Below, piece by piece: positions 36,802 to 44,353 of a stretch of DNA of 64,000 bases (position 1 is its first letter; every line of letters begins with the position of its first letter). Source of the stretch: Prevotellaceae bacterium UBA2448 (GTDB lineage Bacteria; Bacteroidota; Bacteroidia; Bacteroidales; Bacteroidaceae). A program made the translations under genes and the position numbers. The notes under the pieces were generated by a model. That model was not told the DNA's origin. It did not search any database and saw nothing but the letters and a program-made list of their open reading frames with translations. The stretch lies in contig DDQG01000001.1 in assembly GCA_002342585.1 (NCBI GenBank), positions 1-64,000 of the forward strand. The letters are read 5' to 3'.

Positions 36802-37962
36802 TTACTTTTTCTTGTTGTTGTCTTGTTTTTTTCGTGGATGAGGCATGAATGGGTTGCTTGCCTGTTCTTCCTCCTCCATTTCTCCTTCGATATTGAAGTC
36901 GGTCAACACATCTGTGCCTTCAGATATTCCGCTCATGATTTCTGTCAGAGTTCCGTTTGTTACTCCGATTTCTACTGCATGAGCCTTGAATGTGTCTCCT
37001 TCCTTTGTCCATACTTTATTATCAGACTCCACGTCTTCAATTTTCTCACTATCAGTCATTATGGCTTCGTTTGGAGCAAAGCGCAAAGCCTTTGTCGGAA
37101 CACTCAGCACGTCTTTCTTTTCCATCGTGTAGATGGTCACATTTGCGGTGAGTCCGGGTTTCAGTTTCAAGTCGTCGTTTCTTGCAGAAATAACCACAGC
37201 ATAAGTCACCACATTGCTTGTTGTAGTTGCCTGCTGGCGTACTTGTGTCACTTCTCCTTCGAAGGTGTCGTCGGGAAAAGCATCGACAGTAAACGAAACT
37301 CTCTGTCCTTCTTTCACACCTCCTATGTCTGCTTCGTCAATGTCTGCAATCACTCTCATATCGGTCAGGTCTTGAGCAATGATAAAGAGAGTAGGAGTAG
37401 TCATGCTTGAAGCCACAGTCTGTCCTTCCTCCACTTTCTTAGCCAGAACCACGCCGTCGATAGGAGCTGTGATGGTAGCATAGCCCAAGTTGGTTTGTGC
37501 TTCCTGAACGGCTTGCTGCTGCACTCTTACAGTCTGGGTAGCCTTGTCATAAGTCAGTTTGGCGTTTTCGTAGTCGTTAGTACTTACGAGTCCCTTGTCA
37601 TATAGAGTTTGGTAACGCTTGAAGTTCGCAGTCTGATAAGCCAGATCAGACTTTGCATTCGACAGGTTGCTCTGGGCACTTGCCAACTTACTCAGCAGGT
37701 TTGTCTTGTCCAGTTCGGCAATTATCTGTCCGCGTTTCACCTCGCTATTGTAATCTACATAGATTTTATCGATGATACCACTCACCTGCGTACCTACTTC
37801 TACCTCAGTTACCGGTTCAATCGTACCTGTGGCAGTGATACTCGTGGATATATCCTGTCTCTGTGCAGGTGCAGAATTGTAGGTTACCTTTTGTTCAGAC
37901 GAACAACCTGTTATTATTGCTGCTGCTAAGAGAATTGCAGCAAAGATCGATTTTGTATTCAT
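36802..37962 (-). CDS. HlyD/MacA-like periplasmic adaptor lipoprotein
   Basis: A 386-residue membrane fusion protein. A lipobox IITGC puts the lipidated cysteine at residue 20. The lipoyl and barrel parts flank a coiled-coil hairpin at about 85-170 (LDKTNLLSKLASAQSNLSNA and similar). It ends in a lysine/asparagine-rich tail. It bridges the MacB-like pump and the TolC-like channel. Confidence 0.92.
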   Translation of the reverse strand: MNTKSIFAAILLAAAIITGCSSEQKVTYNSAPAQRQDISTSITATGTIEPVTEVEVGTQVSGIIDKIYVDYNSEVKRGQIIAELDKTNLLSKLASAQSNLSNAKSDLAYQTANFKRYQTLYDKGLVSTNDYENAKLTYDKATQTVRVQQQAVQEAQTNLGYATITAPIDGVVLAKKVEEGQTVASSMTTPTLFIIAQDLTDMRVIADIDEADIGGVKEGQRVSFTVDAFPDDTFEGEVTQVRQQATTTSNVVTYAVVISARNDDLKLKPGLTANVTIYTMEKKDVLSVPTKALRFAPNEAIMTDSEKIEDVESDNKVWTKEGDTFKAHAVEIGVTNGTLTEIMSGISEGTDVLTDFNIEGEMEEEEQASNPFMPHPRKKQDNNKKK

Positions 37963-37971
37963 ATGTATGTT

Positions 37972-39309
37972 TTATAATTCCATTTTCTCTCCTGCATAGA
38001 ATTTCAGCAGAGCTTTATTATATAATGTGGTGTATTTAGATTGCAGCATCTGCTGTTCTGCTTGCAAAAGATTATTCTTTCCCGTTGTCAGTTCGATGAT
38101 GTTCTTGAGTCCCAAGTTAAACTGTTCGCTGACCAGTCTGTAACTCTCCAACATGCTTTCGCGGTTTTTCTTTGCGTAGATATATTGCTGTTGCGAAGTG
38201 GTGGCATCGAGCCAGTACTTCTCCACATTCTTAAATATAGTTTTCTTCTGTGCTTGCAAAGCCAGTTCGCTGTCCATCTTTGTATATTTAGCTTTGCGAA
38301 TGGCTGTGCGGGTAGTCAGATTGTCAAAGATAGGCATCGACACAGTAAATCCCAAAGAATTGGAAAAGTTGTTTTTTATCTGTTCTCCAAACGTCTTTGT
38401 CTGTCCGCTGGCATTGCTTGAACCCACACCGGCAGTCATCGATACAGTAGGCATATATCCAGTACGGGCAGAACGGATAGACAGGTCAGCCGACTCTATA
38501 GCTATTTGGCTTGAACGTATCTCAGGACGGTTGTTGAGGGCTTCCTGATATATAACATATTTGTCGGGAATAAGACTCAAAACATACTGTTCTCCTATTT
38601 CCGGATTGACTACCTCGAAAGGTTCCTCTCCTTCCAGCTCCAGTAGTTGTTTCAGTTGTAGTTTGTAGTTGGCAAGCTGACTTTGAGCAGTTACCAGAGA
38701 ATACTTATCCTTATCTACCTGTGCTTCGAGCTGAACCCAATCCACATGTGCCAGACTGCCCACTTCCACCATCTCCTTGGCTCTGTTTGCCTTTGCCTCC
38801 GATGCTTCCACGATTTTCTCGTTTACGAGTACAGCTTCTGTTTCATACAGAATCTGTATGTACAACTGCACAATCTGTTCCTGAATGGTGTTAGCCTGTG
38901 TTTGTTCACCCAGTTCGTATTTCTCCTCCGTCAACTTGTTCTTCTTGACAGCCATTCGGTTTTTGTTCCAGTCCCACACAGTCCATTTTGCATTTATGCC
39001 ATACGAACCGTTATAGGTCAACTTTTTAGTGTTTGTCGTCATCGAACCGTTTGTAATGTTTGTAGTCGAACTGCTGAACGGACGGTAGTTCATGTTCTGG
39101 TTTGTGCTGAACGACACAGAAGGAAACAGGGCACTGCGGCTTTGCAGCATGTCTTCATGACTTTGCATAGTCTTTATCTTTGCCTGTTTCAGACTGATAT
39201 TGTTCTCCAGTGCGTAGTCTATACATTCCTGCAAAGTCCACACCTTGGCATTCATAGTCAGAGTCTGCAACAGTGCCAGAGCACAAGGAATAAGTGTCTT
39301 CTTTATCAT
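37972..39309 (-). CDS. TolC family outer-membrane efflux protein
   Basis: 445 residues from the ATG at 39309, which begins a good signal peptide (KTLIPCALALLQTLTMNA); an earlier ATG at 39378 would add 23 unconvincing residues. Two outer-membrane-efflux repeats are seen (VWTLQECIDYALENN, and later NRPEIRSSQIAIESADLSI). It is the first gene of a four-gene efflux operon followed by pgpA. Confidence 0.9.
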   Translation of the reverse strand: MIKKTLIPCALALLQTLTMNAKVWTLQECIDYALENNISLKQAKIKTMQSHEDMLQSRSALFPSVSFSTNQNMNYRPFSSSTTNITNGSMTTNTKKLTYNGSYGINAKWTVWDWNKNRMAVKKNKLTEEKYELGEQTQANTIQEQIVQLYIQILYETEAVLVNEKIVEASEAKANRAKEMVEVGSLAHVDWVQLEAQVDKDKYSLVTAQSQLANYKLQLKQLLELEGEEPFEVVNPEIGEQYVLSLIPDKYVIYQEALNNRPEIRSSQIAIESADLSIRSARTGYMPTVSMTAGVGSSNASGQTKTFGEQIKNNFSNSLGFTVSMPIFDNLTTRTAIRKAKYTKMDSELALQAQKKTIFKNVEKYWLDATTSQQQYIYAKKNRESMLESYRLVSEQFNLGLKNIIELTTGKNNLLQAEQQMLQSKYTTLYNKALLKFYAGEKMEL

Positions 39310-39387
39310 TATATTGAAAAAAATCTGTATATTATCATCCTTCTTCCCATTATTGGAGGGGTAGGGGAGGCATCTCAAAAAAAAGAA

Positions 39388-39763
39388 AAGCAGTCGGACT
39401 ATAAGCCGGGTTCTGTAACTGGTCAGGACGGAGTCCGATCAGTTGTTCGTCATTTATCTACGACACGCGTCACCGAATGCCTCAAGCGTTCTACCCTCTA
39501 CCTTGGGCGGGCTACCCTCAAACGGCAGTTTACATGAACTTGCAGCTCCTAAGATGCACAGCCAATGTGTCACCACACCGCTGGTAGGCTCTTACCCTAC
39601 CTTCTCACCCTTACCCCACCGAGGCGGGGCGGTTATTTTCTTCTGCATTACTCAACCCTCGCGGACTGCTTCTATATTAGGAAGTAGGATGCCCTGTGCT
39701 GCCCGGACTTTCCTCTTTCGGCCTAAATGACCGCCAGCGACGAACCGTCCGACTGCTTCCAGA
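39388..39763 (-). ncRNA. rnpB: RNase P RNA, class A
   Basis: On the minus strand the 5' end GCTCTGGAAGCAGTCGGACG pairs with the 3' end CGGCTTATAGTCCGACTGC. Inside are the conserved GAGGAAAGTCCGGGC (CR-I) and ACAGAACCCGGCTTA (CR-V) blocks. It is the catalytic RNA of tRNA 5' processing, about 375 bases long. Ends are estimates to within a few bases. Its promoter lies just upstream. Confidence 0.96.
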
Positions 39764-39766
39764 GCA

Positions 39767-39774
39767 CAAAGGTA
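39767..39774 (-). promoter_or_regulatory. rnpB promoter box
   Basis: TACCTTTG on the minus strand is 4 to 5 bases before the predicted RNA start, a close fit to Bacteroidota spacing. Confidence 0.65.
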
Positions 39775-39840
39775 CGCTAATATTATAAAAAAGAAAAACG
39801 TATTTTACATTTTACTTTTTAATTTAAAATTATTTATGCT

Positions 39841-39848
39841 TATCTTTG
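39841..39848 (+). promoter_or_regulatory. Promoter box of the antiporter gene
   Basis: TATCTTTG fits TAnnTTTG, 26 bases before the start at 39875. Confidence 0.55.
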
Positions 39849-39874
39849 CATCCGATTTTAAGCAAATATAGAAG

Positions 39875-41134
39875 ATGTATCGCTTATCACCGCTCATTCT
39901 TTTCCTCCTGCTTTACCTTGGTACAAGCATCTGGTTAAGTGATTTTTATAGCGTACCCATTGTCGTTGCATTTCTCTTCTCTGCCATCTATTCCCTGATA
40001 GCACCTGGAGGCACATACAAAGAACGCCTTACAGCCTTCACCAGTGGGGTAGGTGAATCTACCGTCGGACTGATGCTCCTCATCTTCATCCTTTCCGGAG
40101 CCTTTGCAGCTACGGCTAAGTCAATGGGAGCTGTTGATAGCACTGTGAATATGACCCTCCAGCTGATGCCTCGTTCGCTGCTCCTGCCGGGCATATTCAT
40201 TGCTTCCTGTTTCATCTCGTTTAGCATCGGCACATCGTGTGGAACCATCGCAGCCCTTACTCCTGTGGCTGTAGGTCTTGCCAATGCAACCGGAGTCAGC
40301 ATACCTCTTATGGTCGGACTTGTTGTGGGTGGTACATACTTTGGCGACAACCTCTCTTTCATCAGCGACACAACAATCATCGCCACCCAGACACAGGGTT
40401 GCCGTATGCGCGATAAATTCATTACAAACATACGAATAGTTCTGCCTTGCGCACTCCTTCTGATGGTTGTCTACTACTTTATTGGCAAAAACATAGAACC
40501 AGCGGAAAACCTGACTGACTTCGACTTTGTCAGGATATTTCCGTACCTATGTGTCATAGTCCTTGCCCTCATGGGAGTAGATGTGATTATAGTGCTTGTC
40601 ATCGGACTCTTCTCTACCTTCCTTATCGGCACCCTGCAAGGCAGTTACACCCCGTTGGAATGGCTTCATAAGGCAAACGACGGCATCATGGGAATGGCAG
40701 AACTCATCCTCTGCACCCTTCTTGCCAGTGGAATGCTCGCCGTCATTCGTCATCAGGGCGGAATCAAATACATCATCACAAAGATTACCCGTCATGTCAA
40801 TGGCTCTCGTGGAGCAGAAATGGCAATCGCCATGCTTGTATTCCTTGTGAACATATGCACAGCCAACAACACGGTAGCCATCATCACTGTGGGCAGCATC
40901 TCCCATGAGATAGCAGAACGCTTCGGCATCGACCCTCGCCGTTCCGCTTCCATCCTCGACACCATGTCCTGCTTTGCCCAGGGAATCCTCCCTTACGGAG
41001 CACAAGTCCTCATAGCAGCAGGTCTCGCTTCCATAAATCCAGTGGCAATCATCCCATATCTTTACTATCCGGTACTCATCGGCATAGCTGTGATATTAAG
41101 CATATTATTTTCCCATAAAATAAAGACTTTATGA
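39875..41134 (+). CDS. NhaC family Na+/H+ antiporter
   Basis: A 419-residue transporter with about ten membrane segments. NhaC-type blocks are GTSCGTIAALTPVAVGLA and GGTYFGDNLSFISDTTIIA near residues 115-175, which carry the ion-path residues. It exchanges sodium for protons, or possibly amino acids, across the inner membrane. The stop overlaps the next start (ATGA at 41131), so a secreted peptidase-like protein is made from the same message. Confidence 0.88.
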   Translation: MYRLSPLILFLLLYLGTSIWLSDFYSVPIVVAFLFSAIYSLIAPGGTYKERLTAFTSGVGESTVGLMLLIFILSGAFAATAKSMGAVDSTVNMTLQLMPRSLLLPGIFIASCFISFSIGTSCGTIAALTPVAVGLANATGVSIPLMVGLVVGGTYFGDNLSFISDTTIIATQTQGCRMRDKFITNIRIVLPCALLLMVVYYFIGKNIEPAENLTDFDFVRIFPYLCVIVLALMGVDVIIVLVIGLFSTFLIGTLQGSYTPLEWLHKANDGIMGMAELILCTLLASGMLAVIRHQGGIKYIITKITRHVNGSRGAEMAIAMLVFLVNICTANNTVAIITVGSISHEIAERFGIDPRRSASILDTMSCFAQGILPYGAQVLIAAGLASINPVAIIPYLYYPVLIGIAVILSILFSHKIKTL

Positions 41135-43827
41135 AAACACTAAACTTTCTCAGTAACCGTCACAGGTTGGTGGGTCTTATTTGCGCTGTAATGTGTGGAA
41201 CTGCATCCGTACATTCTGCAAATACAAAGACCATTTACACATTTGATGTATTCCGTACTATCGCACAGACCGAGGCGTCAGTTTGCAAAACGAATGCCAC
41301 CGTTCTGGCAAATGTTCTCAACTGTACAGATCAAGGCTCGCTTAAAACGGCTCTTGACAAAGATGTAGTAAAATTCTATTCTGTGAATGCAGCAGGAGTC
41401 TATTCTGGTAAACAGGTACTTACACTCTATTTCAGAACTAACGGAATGGCGGTGGCTGTAGCGAATAATGCCAAGGCCTTTACCACAACATTCGATGGTA
41501 AATCTGCTATCAGTCTTAACTCCTACAATGATATGCTCACAGACGGAACTGGCTATCAGGTGAAGCAGGCTTTTATCAATGTGAATACGAAAGATACTGT
41601 AGAACTCCGTTTTAATATTACCATCGGAAATGAAAAGAAAGTGTTGAGCGACATGCCGCAATTCTTTCATCGTAAAGACAAGATGGATTCGTGGTTGGCA
41701 ACTCCATACGCGCAGTTGAACGAAGAAGAGGGAGAGGTGAATAACTGCATTCAGGCAGCTCCTGGCGACAAAATAACGTTGGGACTTCGTGTCCGCAACG
41801 AAGGCGATAAAGTGGTGTTCAACGTAAAGAATGCTGCAGGTAAGACTCTGAAACTCTTTAATAGCAACGATTTCGTACTTGAAACAGCAACAGTTGCTGA
41901 TGCCGGAATATATACTTTTACTGCCCGTTACACTCCAAAGGGCGGGTCGTTGAAAACTGGAACCTACTCATTCTATGTCGATGTGCAGGAGCATCAAGGC
42001 GAACCATACGACTGGGATGCAAACGGACCTAAGTGGAGCTACGATTTCCGCGATGAATATCCGGGAGGTTTTGCTGTGCCTACCAAGACTCATACATTCA
42101 AGAAGAAGAACGGCTCTGCTGCCAATCAAGTACATGGAGAGTGGTGGAGTGTTTATTGGGGCGACAACTTGAATTCCGAATGTGGCTCTGCTACTGTTGC
42201 CCAAAAGGCGATGGAGAATGCAGTAGCCAAATTCGATACAGACTTTGCCTATATACGTAACGAGATGGGATGGCCACCAGATATCAATGCCCGCAAGGGT
42301 TGGAAGTCGTTTGTATATGTATTCGGCTCTGGCCTTGCCAACGACAATACAAGCAATACGGAGAAGGGCGGCTATCAGAGTCAGACGTATGCCGACGGCT
42401 CCAACTGGCCTTGTGTTTGGGCAAGTTACTACCCGATGAGCCGTTTCCGTGATGATGCAGACAGTAAGTGGAACGATGGTGACTACCAGCGTGAGGCAAT
42501 GATTCATGAAGGAATCCATGCCCTCTTTGCTGACTATCCCGGATGTAAGAAATCCGCTTGGTTCCAAGAGGCAGGAAACGTATGGCTTCAGGGTGCTATG
42601 GGGGCAAAGCGTGGACAGGGAGCACAGGTGTCCGGATGGCTTGGTGTGGGTAATCTGATTTGTCCTTTCATGCCTATCGAATGTTATTCCGGATGGTTGC
42701 AGGACGGTTCGTTCGGAGGTCCTGCTGCAGAAGGTGTCAATATGTATGGAGAAAGCGGGCAGATATGTACTTGGCGTAATCTGATAGGTGGTGTGCAGTA
42801 TGGTGAGACCTTCCCAATCTTCCTCGGACTTAATGTAGGCATCGGTAGTGTGCCTTGGATTTGGCGCTATTGCACCGACTATGTGCTCAAAGGCATAGCA
42901 CTCGGCAATGAGGCAGAAGGAGTAAAAGGAATTGGCGACGAAGGAATGCGTATGCTGATTATGCATTATCGTGCAAAACTTGCCACTATGGACTTCAAGG
43001 AGAGTTCTAAGGGTATGCGCAGTCTGCTCGATGGTTCATTTGGTGCGGTAGTAAAGGCAGAGTGGGAACCCTGTTGGATAGATGTAGAACCTTTCACGCT
43101 TACTCCATATCAGACACTCGAACTCAACGATGCCGATGGTTGGATGGCTCCTGACACAACTACCAACCCGGGATGGAGTGGTGGTAACATCATCCCGATT
43201 CATGTGGGAAATAACGGATGCGAAGTGTTCTTCCGTCCTGAAGACGACAATATGCTCTGTCAGATGTGCTATCGCACTCGCGATGGTCGCACCTTCTACA
43301 GCCAGCCTGTTCATTGCGGTAAGATGAAACTCACTTGGAATAGCTCGAATAAGCCAGCCAACGGAGTGGTATTCGTTGTACCTTGCAATACAGACTACAT
43401 CTATACAGGCGATGAACAGCGCAAAAAGCACTGGGACTACCGTATCAAACTGGGTGAAGGTGCTATTGCTCCTGCTTCAACCATGATAAAATGGTATATG
43501 TATGAGCAAACTCTTGTTGATGAAGAATTCGTAACTGGAGTGGAAGCTCCGCAAATTGCCGATGCAGGCATATCCTCAGAAGATGCTCATATTCGCATTC
43601 TTTCTGGTGCTCTGCATAGTGGTCAGCAGATACGTTTCGACCTTGCAGGAGTGAATCCTGCCGACATCACAGCCCATCTGGTAGGCGTGAGTGGGGTAGT
43701 GATAGAACAGCAGCCAATGGGTGTTGACGCTACAATTCAGTTACCATCAAACGTGCGTCGTGGAATGTATATCCTCGCCCTCCGCTACAACGGCAAGGTT
43801 TCTACCTTTAAGGTATATGTAGAATAG
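41131..43827 (+). CDS. Secreted HExxH zincin-like protein (DUF6055-type)
   Basis: An 898-residue secreted protein with signal sequence in residues 1-30. The motif HEGIH at 459-463 and E480 in WFQEAGN give a gluzincin-type HExxH plus distal glutamate, so a zinc metallopeptidase is likely. The surrounding block (residues about 300-640) resembles the DUF6055 family. Residues about 200-290 look like a beta-sandwich, and the end (RRGMYILALRYNGKVSTFKV) fits a type IX sorting domain. Substrate unknown. It is translationally coupled to the antiporter, an odd partner. Confidence 0.75.
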   Translation: MKTLNFLSNRHRLVGLICAVMCGTASVHSANTKTIYTFDVFRTIAQTEASVCKTNATVLANVLNCTDQGSLKTALDKDVVKFYSVNAAGVYSGKQVLTLYFRTNGMAVAVANNAKAFTTTFDGKSAISLNSYNDMLTDGTGYQVKQAFINVNTKDTVELRFNITIGNEKKVLSDMPQFFHRKDKMDSWLATPYAQLNEEEGEVNNCIQAAPGDKITLGLRVRNEGDKVVFNVKNAAGKTLKLFNSNDFVLETATVADAGIYTFTARYTPKGGSLKTGTYSFYVDVQEHQGEPYDWDANGPKWSYDFRDEYPGGFAVPTKTHTFKKKNGSAANQVHGEWWSVYWGDNLNSECGSATVAQKAMENAVAKFDTDFAYIRNEMGWPPDINARKGWKSFVYVFGSGLANDNTSNTEKGGYQSQTYADGSNWPCVWASYYPMSRFRDDADSKWNDGDYQREAMIHEGIHALFADYPGCKKSAWFQEAGNVWLQGAMGAKRGQGAQVSGWLGVGNLICPFMPIECYSGWLQDGSFGGPAAEGVNMYGESGQICTWRNLIGGVQYGETFPIFLGLNVGIGSVPWIWRYCTDYVLKGIALGNEAEGVKGIGDEGMRMLIMHYRAKLATMDFKESSKGMRSLLDGSFGAVVKAEWEPCWIDVEPFTLTPYQTLELNDADGWMAPDTTTNPGWSGGNIIPIHVGNNGCEVFFRPEDDNMLCQMCYRTRDGRTFYSQPVHCGKMKLTWNSSNKPANGVVFVVPCNTDYIYTGDEQRKKHWDYRIKLGEGAIAPASTMIKWYMYEQTLVDEEFVTGVEAPQIADAGISSEDAHIRILSGALHSGQQIRFDLAGVNPADITAHLVGVSGVVIEQQPMGVDATIQLPSNVRRGMYILALRYNGKVSTFKVYVE

Positions 43828-43851
43828 ACATGTAACACATTTTTGGGGTAA

Positions 43852-43887
43852 GAGAGGTGGACTTTTCGGTTCACCTCTCATCTTTTT
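43852..43887 (+). terminator. Terminator after the zincin-like gene
   Basis: GAGAGGTGGAC and GTTCACCTCTC pair around TTTTCG, followed by ATCTTTTT. Confidence 0.8.
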
Positions 43888-43919
43888 GGGAGTTATTGAT
43901 TACTTTTTAGAGATTCTGC

Positions 43920-44021
43920 GAGCCGTAATCTCGCTTGTAACGAGCCGTAATCTCACTCATAACGAGCCGTAATCTCACTCATAACGAGCCGTAATCTCGC
44001 TTGTAATGAGCCGTAATCTCT
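43920..44021. repeat. 22-base tandem repeat, 4.6 copies
   Basis: Units begin at 43920, 43942, 43964, 43986 and 44008. Each starts GAGCCGTAATCTC and ends in one of two variants, GCTTGTAAY or ACTCATAAC, in the order A-B-B-A plus a partial. It lies between two convergent secreted-protein genes in non-coding DNA. Confidence 0.85.
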
Positions 44022-44091
44022 GTCTTGTAGATTTGTTATTTTGTCCAATGTGCTGATTTGTAGGTGACTACGTATTATTTGCTGTACTCAA

Positions 44092-44268
44092 ATATTGCAA
44101 TATTGCATTGCATTTGTTTTTTTAATTTTAGCGAAAGGGAAGAAGTAGGTAGTATAATTAGATAAGTAATTATATATTAATATATTATATAATATTATTA
44201 ATACATTTTAACTATTTCTACCTCCTTCAAGTTTCACAAAAATGAAATGCAATGCAATTTTGCAATAT
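44092..44268. repeat. Inverted-repeat element, MITE-like
   Basis: The 24-base ends (ATATTGCAATATTGCATTGC then ATTT at 44092, and the complement ending at 44268) match in 23 of 24 positions. Inside them, GAAGTAGGTAG on the left and a diverged complement (CTACCTCCTTC) on the right extend the homology to about 55 bases per arm. The centre is almost pure A/T. It holds no gene and no obvious target duplication, so a small non-autonomous element or a large RNA hairpin are both possible. Confidence 0.55.
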
Positions 44269-44298
44269 AGCGCTCTATTTAGATTGATGTTTAATACA

Positions 44299-44339
44299 AT
44301 AAAAAGAGGTGAGTCCGATATGGGCTCACCTCTTTTTTA
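44299..44339. terminator. Terminator of the repeat-protein gene
   Basis: AAAAAGAGGTGAG and CTCACCTCTTTTTT form a long stem, 15 bases behind the minus-strand gene that ends at 44354. Confidence 0.85.
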
Positions 44340-44353
44340 TGAGGGTGTAAGGT

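Noticed and set aside
38683..39537. Plus-strand reading frame across the TolC gene start and rnpB
   Set aside because: It runs through the RNase P RNA and the antisense of a recognised gene.
41968..42966. Long antisense reading frame inside the zincin gene
   Set aside because: The plus-strand protein has a signal peptide, HExxH and a sorting end; the antisense frame has no family resemblance.
43920..44021. Possible CRISPR array
   Set aside because: Units are back to back with no unique spacers, and no cas genes lie in the window.
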